NCBI GenBank assembly: GCA_019671005.1
Contig: CM033718.1
Coordinates: forward strand, 20,898,014-20,962,013
Direction: 5' to 3'
Length of the DNA stretch: 64,000 nt
Source: Hibiscus mutabilis
Lineage: Eukaryota > Streptophyta > Magnoliopsida > Malvales > Malvaceae
A program made the translations under genes and the position numbers. Below, in pieces: positions 43,705 through 54,004 of this stretch (positions within the stretch are counted from its first letter, which is position 1; each line of letters begins with the position of its first letter). The notes below the pieces were generated by a model, which was not told the DNA's origin, made no database searches, and was given only the letters and a program-made list of their open reading frames with translations.

Positions 43705-45650
43705 TGTAATATCTCAAAATTTTGGCTAGTGACCAAAATGAATAAAAAGAAAGTTTGGTGGCTAAAGTATAAACTTAAGAAAAGTTCAGGGACTAAATTG
43801 TAATTTTCAAAAGTTATGTATTTTAGTCCCATAAATGAATAGTTTACCTCCAAGAATGATGTTATCGTGTTACTCAGATTTTTCGTACAGAATTTTTGTT
43901 AAAAGCTATAAAGAGTTAAGTTTTAGAAAAATTTAAATAATCGAATCGAATCGAATATTTGAGATATTTGGTTAGATAATAAGACAAGGTTAATAATATC
44001 TTTTACATGCCTTAATTTGGAATGATTTAACATGGACCATTAGATTAAAGTAGATTTTCCATGTTAAATATGAGTCGACACATGAAAAATGGCAAGATTG
44101 TAATTTTGGGAAATTACAAGAGTAAAGTTGGTAATCACTAACTTGTTGGTTTATTTTTGACCCTTGGATGAATAAATTGACATGTGCAAGATGAGAGGCA
44201 TTGGATTATAAGGGCAAAATGGTTATTTTGTCATAAAAGAGATTTTTATTTAAATTTTTTTATAAATAAATGGCAAATGGCCTAAACTAAAACAAATAAA
44301 AATATCAAGATTTTTCTTCAAATTCCTCCATCTTGCCGAGACCACTTTCTAAGGTATGAAACATTTTCTTTTTGATTTTTTTTCAAGCCAATTTATTTGG
44401 AATTTGGATGAAAGCATGAAACATGAAATTGACCTACATGAAATTCTTTATCATTTGGTATTAATTGTTCATGCTTTCCATGCTTGAATCTTGAGTTCTT
44501 GAATTTGGTGGATGAAGAAGGTGTTGGATTTTGATATGGGAGTGATTGATAATGCTTAGAAATGAGGTTTGAAAGTTGAATTCATGCTTGAATCAAGTTG
44601 AAGATCAAGCCTAAAACGACCTATCATATTCGGCCATGGTGAAATAATTAGGGAAATTTTTGGAAATTTTTTTATTAAGGTTAGACATGATGAATGGATG
44701 ATTTTACAAGCTCTAGAATGTATATAAAGGACACTTAGTGCATATGGTGGGTACGACCTTATGTGTATTATGGTGGACACGACCTTATGTGTATTAGCAC
44801 TTTGGTGCATATTTGACTCGTGTACCCAGGGTCCTCATAGGCATATATTTGGGCTATGGTTTATTGGTTAATAAAAGATAAACAAGTGAATAAGCTTTTG
44901 AGCTTTTGGAATAAATGGCCAATATATTGGTAATAAATTTTATATCCGGTTTATATTATGTTGATATATGATTAACATAATGGTAATACATGTCTAGTGA
45001 TCATGATGCATGAATATTGTTACATCTTTATATTTATAAACATGTGGTACTGCACTACATTTTATTATTGCCTCACTAAGTGTATACTTAGCGTGTAATG
45101 ATTTTCACGAGTAGGTAAAAAGCAGAATTAGGAGTAAGGAGCAGTTGACATCCTACTACCAAGAAGTATAATTACGGTATCAGTAATAACATCTTTTGAT
45201 GTATTTTGATACTACTAGATGACATGTATATGTTAATATTAGTTGGTTGCAAACTAGACTAAATATGGTTTCTAATAACTTATAATCTAGTTTATGTTAA
45301 TAATGAAGGGTGAGTAGTTATATTAAAATTGAAAATGGTTAGATGAATTACTCGTATAAAAATCGGGTAACTATTAGAAAAATAAATTAATAGAGTAATC
45401 AATTAGATTTTTAATATAGGCAGTTTTTAGGTAGTTATATTGCTTTTAGCTCATAAATATGAACTGCTAAGATGCTGCCTGAAATTAGAATTATCTTGGT
45501 CGATTAGAAATTTGAAAACTAATCTTACACGATAAATAGACAAATGGATTAATTGTGATTTTTAGATAAATGACTATTATGAATTGTTAGCAATTCATTA
45601 TGTGATACTCTAACTAGTATTGAATATTAAATACTGGTAAGGATGTTACA
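43705..45650. repeat. Solo LTR, 1,946 bp, TSD GATTT
   Basis: Ends TGTAATATCTC and GGATGTTACA, with the perfect 5-bp duplication GATTT at 43700-43704 and 45651-45655. No internal retrotransposon domain lies next to it, so it is a solo LTR left by recombination. Length and the TGTAA...TTACA ends fit Ty3 chromovirus (Del/Tekay-like) LTRs, which is inference. The frame 44810-44556 and others inside are not genes. Confidence 0.85.
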
Positions 45651-45655
45651 GATTT

Positions 45656-45930
45656 TCAGTTCAGGTTCTTTCGGTTCTGGTTGCTTTCGGTTTAGGTTAT
45701 TTTTGGTTTTAGTTAATTTCGATTCGGGTTCATTTTTCGTTTAACTAAATTCGGGTCGGTTTTGGTTCAGTTCGATTTTGATTCAGATTCGAGTCAAGTT
45801 TAGACCATTATGTTCGGGTTTATATCGGGTCTCGGGTCGAGTAAATCGGTTTGGATCTCGAGTTTCGTATCAAGTTTGCCGGGTCTATTAGTGACTCAAA
45901 TTTGAGTAGTTTGATCTGTAGAAAATGAGA
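45656..45930. repeat. TCGGGT-rich degenerate repeat, right half
   Basis: Continuation of 43268-43704 beyond the solo LTR: TTCGGTTCAGGT- and TCGGGTCGAGTAAATCGG-like words. Confidence 0.6.
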
Positions 45931-46255
45931 AAAAGATATGAATACTATCGAATATTTAGAAAGAAATTTATTTTCCCTAGATTCATTTAAATATTTTTCT
46001 TCTAAATATTAATAAATCAAAGCAGGGACGAAAGCCCTTTGTATTGTGGGAGGAGATCCTGCCCCTAAAACACAATTTTTTACGTTTATATATATATATG
46101 CTCTACACTTTTAAATATTTATGTTTACTCACTAACCCTTAATTTAAATTTTGTCCATGCATCAAAAGATATTTAAAATTACTACTACAATAACGATATT
46201 AATCAAAACTTATTCGTATTATAAACATGCCAACCCTTCTTCTTCTTCTTCTTCT
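45931..46255. other. Gene-free AT-rich stretch
   Basis: No gene. (TA)n run at about 46086-46098 and a (TTC)n run at about 46236-46254. Confidence 0.5.
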
Positions 46256-46261
46256 TACTTC

Positions 46262-46800
46262 GATGTTAGTAGACCTAACAAACTTGACCCGAGAATCGAA
46301 CTGATTTACCTGAATCGAGATCTGAAATCGACCCGAACACGATGACCCGAACTTGATTCGAAACCCGAAATAAACTAAACGGAATCAAAACCGAATCAAA
46401 TTTCAATTGAACCGAAAATAGACCCGAACCGATTTTACTCGAACTGAAAATAACCCAAACCAAGACAACCCAAAATAAAAAAAAAACATATTAAAATAAA
46501 TAAATAAAGATGAGATGTGAATTGTCGTACAACTCACCGAAAAGTTAAATATACATACTATATAAAGCCATATAGGGTGGAAAAACCTAGTTCGGTCTGA
46601 AAACTCGATTAAAATCGATCGATATCCTATTAACTCAATCCGAAATCAATCGACCCGAAAATAATTGACTCGTCGTCCTAACTCGATACTCGAACCGAAA
46701 TCACTATAGACCCGAACTAAAACGAACCAGACCCGAACCAAATTTAAACCGAATGTAATCAACCCAAAATGACCTGAACTGAAATCGAATCGAATGACCC
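46262..46800. repeat. ACCCGAA-rich degenerate repeat, inverse of 45656-45930
   Basis: Many AACCGAA, ACCCGAAC and GACCCGAA words, i.e. the same family as 43268-45930 in the opposite orientation. Frames on either strand here are artefacts of the repeat. Confidence 0.6.
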
Positions 46801-47667
46801 CTTTACCACATCTTGATGTTAGAATCTCATCCACCCCGGACAACTCGTGAACTTATCAACAAAAGATCCAACCTTTTTAAGATGTGGGTCTGAGAAATTT
46901 GTCCTAAAACTTTGTCAACAGAACAACATAATCTGTCGCAGAGGACAGAGTCAAGAAATTACGATAAACATTCAACAATAGCCTCAAAATTTTAACGTTA
47001 ATGAAGTCGACAGGTGAAGGTTAAGGGGGGCATGAATTGGCTTTATCAGTTGATTGTAGACCATGTTCTCAAATTATAACACAATTTTAAATTAATTATA
47101 AATTTTTAAACGTTTTAATTAGAGATGACAACGTGATATACTCGACCTTAACCTGAGATGTATTATAACTAAAATCCAACATGAACTTAAATATATTTTT
47201 GTCAATCGGAAGATTTAACTGAAAATCCGGTAAGATCTGATTCGATTTATCACAATTTTTAATTTTTCAAATATTTTTAAAAGAAAACAATTGAATAAAT
47301 TATTCAAGTCAATAAGATAAAAGATTAAATTGAAATTTAATTTAAAATTATAATTCCAGTATCTTAGGTGTCAATTTTTATATATTTTTAACCAAACATA
47401 ACTAATAATATATGGGTAAAATTTTGATACACAACATGTGTAAAACTAATTTTACACAATGCTGCATATTTACACTATAAAACTCAATTCTTAAATTCGT
47501 AACCCTAACCCTAAAAAAATAAACCCTCAACCTTAAACCCTATACGCTAAATTTTAAACACTAACCTTTTCTAAACCATACAACCTAAACCCCTAAACTA
47601 AAACTCAACCCTTAAAATTGAAAGGCATGTGTAAACTAAAGTTTACATAGGACTAAAGTTTTTTTCC
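46801..47667. other. Intergenic DNA with CCCTAAA-like words
   Basis: No gene. 47499-47600 has degenerate telomere-like words (CCCTAACCCTAAA, AACCCTATACGCTAAA, CCTAAACCCCTAAAC). Confidence 0.5.
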
Positions 47668-47676
47668 CATAATATA

Positions 47677-48448
47677 GGCTTAACCGTCAAATAGGTGCCC
47701 AAACTATTGCCTTTTTTTCCAGTTAGGTGCCCAAACTATTTTTCGGGCCAAATAGGTGCCTAACGTTTCATTCTGTGACATATTTAAGGTTACCTATTAA
47801 TTTCCACCGTTAAAGGACACGTGCCATCTCCTGAAAAATCCAAAATCATATTAAAAATAAATAAAATTATTTAATTTTCAGAAAATCTTTAAATTTTTTA
47901 GATTTTACAAAACAGCCCCCAAATTCCAAAATCCCTAACTCCCCAAAACCTAAATCCCAATTTGGGTCGATTTTACCACCGATTGCCACGCCGCCGCCCA
48001 CCACATCAGTCGTCGGACTATCACAACCAGTCCCCCACCACCCCGCTGTTTGAAATCGATTGATGTTGTGCAAAACGCTAAAATTGTCGAATGGTTCCTT
48101 CGAACGATTCACGACGAACGACGTGTGGGTTTTTCGACAAGAGAAGGGCGCTTCATTCTGTCGCTAGCAATGCGACCAATGCTAGCGAGAGTGGTCGAAT
48201 TTGGGGACTATTTTGGGAATATTTGAAAATTTTAGGATATATTTTTATTTTATTTTATTAATTTTATTTACCTTTAATATATTTTTGGAATTTTTAGGAG
48301 GTGACACGTGTCCTTTAACGGTGAGAATTAACGGAAAGCCTTAAATGAGTCACAAAATGAAACATTAGGCACCTATTTGGCCTAAAAAATAGTTTGGGCA
48401 CCTAACTGGAAAAAGGCATAGTTTGAACACCTATTTGCCTATTAAGCC
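47677..48448. mobile_element. Mutator-type MITE, 772 bp, 9-bp TSD
   Basis: Terminal inverted repeats of about 190 bp: starts GGCTTAACCGTCAAATAGGT and ends with the complement of GGCTTAATAGGCAAATAGGT. Inner matches include GACACGTG and CCTTTAACGGTG. Perfect 9-bp duplication CATAATATA at 47668-47676 and 48449-48457. The centre (47910-48190) is GC-richer (CCACGCCGCCGCCCACC) with an 82-residue minus frame (48112-47867) that I do not recognise; it may be captured sequence. Confidence 0.88.
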
Positions 48449-48554
48449 CATAATATATACATATATAAAGGGTATTTTTGTAATTATATTAAGTTGAAGC
48501 GGGTTTTCCCAAAACTTGAAATGTGTCACCACATGTTGCATCAGAGGTAGGTCG

Positions 48555-48900
48555 TATTGTGTGGTGTACCCCTGCTGTGGACTGGTTCATACTGAATACA
48601 GATAGAGCCAGACAAGATTCATATGGGCATGGATCAGGTGGACATAATCTATGATCATAACAGCCACTAGAGGAAGGGGTTCTCGAAATTTATAGAAGTA
48701 TGCTCGGTTTTAGATGCAAAATTATGGGAAGTGTATACTGGTTTAATTGAGGCCTGGGATATTGGGTGTCGATGCATCATTTTTGTGCTAGATAGTTTGA
48801 ATGCAGTTCGATTACTAAAGCATGGATCTGATCGAAAAGATTGAATATGTTATTATACAAATTTTCATAATTGGCACGTCTCCCAATTGGCAATTAATGG
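48555..48900 (+). pseudogene. RNase H-like relic of LINE type
   Basis: Frames shift, but the second half reads clearly: VLDAKLWEVYTGLIEAWDIG, then CIIFVLDSLNAVRLLKHG, with Glu replaced in the first helix and Asp kept in the LDS box. This is the plant 'reverse transcriptase-like RNase H' domain found at the end of LINE ORF2 and in stand-alone relics. The first part (about 48560-48680) has an LNTD-like strand and an IIYDHNSH block in other frames. No RT domain nearby. Confidence 0.6.
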
Positions 48901-49030
48901 CTCAGCCATTTTTGTAATAAAAGCTAAAGTTTAATGCCCATTATGTAACTTTTGAAAGTTCAGTGATCATTTTTCATTTTTAGAGATAGTTTAGTGACCA
49001 TTTGTGTATTTTAGCCTTTATAAAACTCAA

Positions 49031-49255
49031 GCTTTAGGGTGTAAGAAGCCCTTAAAGTATTGGAAAAAAAATTAAGCACCTAAACCTTTTTTTCACTTAA
49101 TTATGCCATTGAATCAATTAAACCCTTTGACCAATATTGACTGATGAATGTAATAGTTTTTTTTGGATTAGTTGGTGTAGTGGGTTGTATCACAGTGTTG
49201 TCACTTGACATTTTCATAATTTTTTATTTTATTTAAAATTTTCTTTAAAAGTACT
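49031..49255. mobile_element. Left half of a MITE split by the copia element
   Basis: GCTTTAGGGTGTAAGAAGCC, then AAATTAAGCACCTAAACC, CCTTTGACCAATATTGA and GTCACTTGACATTTT; same family as 36658-37576. The other half is 63543 to about 63790. Confidence 0.65.
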
Positions 49256-49422
49256 TATAAGACTAAGAGAAATGTAAAGAATACTTTCTTTATTCATGTA
49301 AAGTGTGTTTATTCAATAATACAAGGATCCCTTTATATAGCAAGTTAAACGACTAACTAACTGATTTACAACTGATTAACCAGCTAACTTAACCTACTTA
49401 ATAGAAACGATTAACTATAACA
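49256..49422 (-). repeat. 3' LTR of the copia element (167 bp)
   Basis: On the plus strand it runs from TATAAGACTAAG to TTAACTATAACA. Minus-strand TATA box CTATATAAAG at 49331-49340; AATAAA words in the distal half. Ends are TGTTATA...TTATA rather than the usual TG...CA; the GTACT duplication fixes them. Confidence 0.85.
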
Positions 49423-49432
49423 GCCCCCTCAA
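49423..49432 (-). promoter_or_regulatory. Polypurine tract of the copia element
   Basis: The minus strand reads TTGAGGGGGC directly before the 3' LTR. Confidence 0.75.
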
Positions 49433-49918
49433 GATGGAGACGTATGTATGTTTAAGAGTCCCATCTTGAGAACAGAAGAGTTGAAAGTAGGCGAATGAAG
49501 AGCCTTTGTAAAGATATCAACAAGCTAGTTGTTGGATCGAACATGAATAAGCTTTAGAAAACCATCTCAAACCTTGTCTCGAACAAAGTGACAATCGACC
49601 TTGATGTGTTTGCTGCGCTCATGAAACACCTAATTGATGGCACGATACTCATTCTCACATGAAGACCTGAAAACATTTTGCTGCTTCTTAGCCTTCCAGG
49701 AGACAATGTTGTTGCCAAAAAAATACAGAATCTAGTGATAGAACGTCTGGTGTTAGGACAAGCACTATAATCAGCATCGACAAATCCACTGAGTCTGGCA
49801 CGGGGAGGCAACAAATTGACTTAGGAGATGCACGACATAGGCAATGTCGGGCGTGGTATGTGTGAGGTACAACAATCGACCAACTAACCTTCTATATAGC
49901 CGAGGATCAAGTAGCAAC
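49433..49918 (-). pseudogene. Copia RNase H and RT C-terminus
   Basis: Minus strand, N to C: LLDPRLYRRLVGRLLYLTHT, PDIAYVVHLLSQFV, GFVDADYSACPNTRRS, then a frame-shifted stretch with NEYRAI- and DKVLK-like blocks and an IFTKAL-type tail near 49510. These are the classic copia RT-end and RNase H motifs; the first RNase H Asp is in VDADY. It is the continuation of the RT fragment at 53105 beyond the solo LTR. Several shifts; dead. Confidence 0.75.
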
Positions 49919-52900
49919 TGTAACTCCCTTGACGCTGCTTAGTCGCTAGACCGAACTGAGCGAGCTACATTGTATTTGCCAAAACAAACCCAGAGAAATT
50001 AACTCGAACAATGTCCCTTGACCCGGCGTGGTATGTGTGAGCTACATTTAGAAATTACCAATCCTTAATTAGTCAGGTTCCATGCTCACATGTCGAATTT
50101 CAGCTTAAAACGACCATCCAAACTCATTTAATTGCATGCATAATAATTAAGGACCAAAACGAAAGAATCTAAAACCTTTAATATCAATAACAACGAACAT
50201 AACAACCAGGCGTACAGATATGGTCTCAAAGTGCACAGATATGCAGGGGCGTATCGATACGGCCCCTAGGTGTATCGATACGTGGGTTACAAATCATTTC
50301 CCCATAATTTCAGTAGCTCAAAATCGTATCGATATACATTTACCCGTACTGATACTCAGGCCAAAAATACACTTACCTGTATCGATACACCTCTACCTGT
50401 ACCGACACGCCTCGACTTGAAATGCCCAATTTGTTTGGTTTTTGTACAATCAAGGATCCAAACATGCTTTATCAAACCCCAAACATATATATAACAATTT
50501 TAAAGATCAAACCATGTTAAAACATCGCAGAGACATGATCAAATCATGGCATCATACATCAAATGGGAATCTAGAGGCATGTTTCCTAGAAAACAACCAA
50601 CCATCATCCGAAACATAAATTCGAAGTAACAACCAAACATATAAGGCCAATTAAAACTCCAACACAACATAATAAACTTGCTCAAGTATGAAGTTTAGCA
50701 AAAACCCTCCCAAAACAACAATGAACCCCATTGCCTTTATTACTACAAGTCTAGTTCGAAAATCATACTTTCACATTAACAAGTCCTTGGATTTTCCCTC
50801 GCTTGCTTGTTGGATCAAACCTTTAATTCTCAGCATTGATGGACAAAGAGAGCGTAAGCACACGAAGCTTAGTGAGGAGTGCTCAAACAACACATCATCA
50901 ATGCATTTTAAAACCATTTTTCAAAACCACATTGAAATCACCACTTCAATCATCTTATAAAATAGCATGTCTTGAAAACCATGCACTTAACACTTTCAAA
51001 AACCAGAATATTAAACCATATGCAATATTTATCATGGATCAACAGGAAATCACATTTGCTAACCCTCAATTTAAGCATTCCCATGCATAACAAACCACAT
51101 GCAAAGCTTAAAGAGTAAACATGTATAAACCAACATTGTACATCAACATCCATCAACATGATACATTAACAATTATATTGGCTTTCAAGAGTTCATAAAC
51201 CAAGTTCCACTTTCCAAAATATTACATCGGATACACGGATTCAACAAGTTTCCTCTCAACACTTCATGTCATCTCAACCAAAATTATGGTATGCTTACAA
51301 CCGGGTACCATCACAACCCATCTCATCGGTTAGATGCATAATCCACTAACGAGAGTTTTCGGTACCATATAACCCCTCAATCGTTAGGGTACTCGTGGTA
51401 GAGTATTCGGTACACATAAACCCCTCAACATCTGAGGCGACTCTTTATAGTGTACTATCAATCTTATTGCCGACCAACTATATCTGATAATATTTTAAAC
51501 CACATCACTTGCCAATATAATTTATTATTAACCATGTACCTCATTGTTTTTATATGCAACATGTCAAAACCATTTCCAAAGCATTATACCATGCTTTCAC
51601 AACTATTTCACATACTTATATGGATCATCTACCAAATGCATCCATCATCATTTAATGATCAAAATAGTATAAAATATATTTATTTCATGTATAAATAATA
51701 GGTACCATGTCTTTCAAAACAAGTGCACTAAAGCATGACCGAGGGAGAATTCTCATCATACTTACTTCTGAGTTTAAACCAGTGTTTCAAGCTTAATTTT
51801 AAACTCCCAAAACAACCTTGAAACCATTTCAAAGCTGAAATCCACGTTCTCACTCACATACAATGCAAAGCCACATTTGTTGATGCGATTACCCCTCCAA
51901 AGCTTTCGAAGTGACACTTCAAGCTTGAGGATCAACCTCCCCTTATTTCACCACAAAAATAGAGGATCAAATGCATCAAAATGCATTCACAAACACAATA
52001 ACATCAATCCACAACAATCCTCTACAAACTCTAGCCGAAACTTTTCTAAAACTACCGAAAACAACATCAAAAACCTTCTACATTTAACCAATCCAAAACC
52101 TAAAGGTTTAATCCATCAATTGTCTTCAATTGACATCCAAAAACAACCTAACATCATCCTAATACTTTCAGTATTCAATAAAGAACCACAACATCTCAAA
52201 AACACCCAACTAACAACCTAAAAAATTAGAGATTCGCATAGCTTCAGGATTCTAATGTCAAAATCAATCTATTAACATTATAAAACATAAAAATCATGAT
52301 TAAAATCAATTAAGAACCCAATAAAACAAATCCAAATAGAAAATCACCAAATCTTATCAATTAAAGCTTGATTTAACCAATTTTCATAATCAAATCATTA
52401 AAAATCATTAGAAAACATATATAAAGGATCAAATAATTGGGAATAGAACCATTCATTAGAGGAGAAGAACGAACCTTACCTCTAATGGATAAATTTCCCC
52501 TCAATTGGATGTTTACTCTTGAAAAGCAAAAGAAAGCAATGAGATTTTGGAAATCAAGATCGAATAATCCATTAGAAATCAATAGCTTAGAAAATCAAGG
52601 TCATTACCTGAAATTTTTTATGAACAAAAGAGTGTTTGGCTAAAGGAATTTTGAGAGAAAACTTGAGGGAAAGAAAGTTACGTTAAAATTAATTTTTAAG
52701 AAAATAATCACCTCACCTAATTAGCCCTCTTTTAATCTTTAATTAAAATCATTAAAATAATCCCAATTGAGAGACAATTCCGATAAAAACATTTAGGTAA
52801 AATAGCTCCTTAAGGATTCTATGATTTGATCCTTTAACAAAACAATCACTAATTTTTTTTTACATTCTCTACATTTTGGTCGCTAACAAAAATGTCAACT

Positions 52901-53104
52901 TTCCAAATTTCATTTTCCAAAATTGACTTTACCCAAAATATCCATATATTAAATAATTATTTTTATATATTTTCCCCAAATATTTTGTCACTCAAAAATA
53001 TTTAATTCAATTTTAATCTTAAATCTGGCTCAAATCTCTAATACTGGCCCATCGGACCGTCTAATCAGCCTAAAAACCACTAGGCCCAAAACCGAGGCGT
53101 TACA
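49919..53104 (-). repeat. Solo LTR (3,186 bp) in copia RT
   Basis: The minus strand starts TGTAACGCCTCGGTTTTGGG (53104) and ends GGGAGTTACA (49919). Flanks GCAAC (49914-49918) and ACAAC (53105-53109) match at 4 of 5. It splits the copia RT frame between NEGEL and LLDPRLYRRL. Ends and size fit Ty3 Del/Tekay LTRs (inference). The proximal part has GTATCGATAC repeats (50225-50410) and a TACCATCACAACCC / GGTACCATATAACCCC region (about 51306-51440). Frames within it are not genes. Confidence 0.8.
50225..50412. repeat. GTATCGATAC palindrome cluster in the solo LTR
   Basis: Palindromic CGTATCGATACG and GTATCGATAC words at about 50251, 50273, 50326 and 50379, plus variants (GTACTGATAC, GTACCGACAC). 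It ends about 15 bp before the left breakpoint of the tandem units, so units 2 and 3 lack it. Confidence 0.75.
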
Positions 53105-54004
53105 ACAACTCTCCTTCATTTTTACTCAACTTTTGAGAGGGCATCATAGGTAAATCAGTTGGCATTTTGACAAGTGATCTTGTGTCTTCGAGCAATTGCA
53201 AAGCGTATCTCCTTTGAGACAAAGATATACCATAAAGATTTCGAGCAATCTCGAATCCAAGGAAATAACGCAAATTTCCTAAATTTTTTAGCTTGAAAAT
53301 TCTGTTGAAGAAAAGAACTTACTGGTGCCAATTGATCTAAATTCTTGCCTAATAATACTATATCATCAACATAGACAAAAAAGGTTACCATATTGTCACC
53401 TGGTCCTTTGACAAAAAGTGAGCAATCAAAAGGTAATTGAGTAAAGTCAAACTAGAGGACAACACGAGAGAAAGCATGAAACCACTGGCGTGAAGCCTGC
53501 TTGAGCTCGTAAATAGACTTATGTAACATGCAAACCAAGTTAGGACGGTAAACAAGAGAAGTATAACCGATGGGAAGCTTCATGTGTACTTCTTCATCGA
53601 GAAAGCCATTGAGGAAAGCATTATTGACATCAAGTTATAAAAGATGCCAATCATGAACCGCAGCAAAAACAAGAAGAACCTTAAAAGAATTCATCTTAGC
53701 CTTGGAGAGAAAAGTACCTATATAATTGATTCCTTTAACTTGAGTAAACCCTTGTGCCACTAAACGGGCTTTGTAATGATCAACAGTTCCTTCAGCTCTG
53801 TATTTTATGCGATAAACACATTTATAATTAATTGGTTGCTTCCCTTCTAGTAGAGAAATAACTGACCATTTCTTGTTAGAATCCATGGCTTGTAGTTCCT
53901 CATGCATAGCATCTCTCCAAGCTGAAGATGTGACTGCATGATGATAAAAAACATGCTCTTTTGAAGATGAGATGTTGGCAATAAACGAACCAGAATCGGG
54001 GGAT
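50428..54004 (-). repeat. Tandem unit 1 (3,577 bp)
   Basis: Truncated solo LTR (50428-53104) plus 900 bp of copia RT (53105-54004). The unit is bounded by AATTT at 50428-50432 and 54005-54009. The RT part encodes, on the minus strand, the SSAWRDAMHEELQAMDSNKK start of copia RT, VYRIKYRAEGTVDHYKARLV and the catalytic YVDDIVLLG (53391-53155). Confidence 0.88.
53105..54004 (-). pseudogene. Copia reverse transcriptase fragment, unit 1
   Basis: N to C: FGSLIVQKSNK (read from LTR sequence), then SPDSGSFIANISSSKEHVF, AWRDAMHEELQAMDSNKKW, KARLVAQGFTQVKGINY, a stop after VHDWHLL (53635), then in other frames LNGFLDEEVHMKLP, the YELKQASRQWF block and VYVDDIVLLGK. Frame breaks at about 53700, 53635 and 53450. 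Catalytic DD is kept. Ends at the solo LTR. Confidence 0.75.

Noticed and set aside
47508..47600. Interstitial telomere (CCCTAAA words)
   Set aside because: Words are degenerate and not in phase; no true (CCCTAAA)n array.
52437..52643. Frame repeated in all three tandem units (68 aa at 52437, 56006, 59576)
   Set aside because: Conserved only because the units are recent duplicates; lies in LTR sequence and has no family match.
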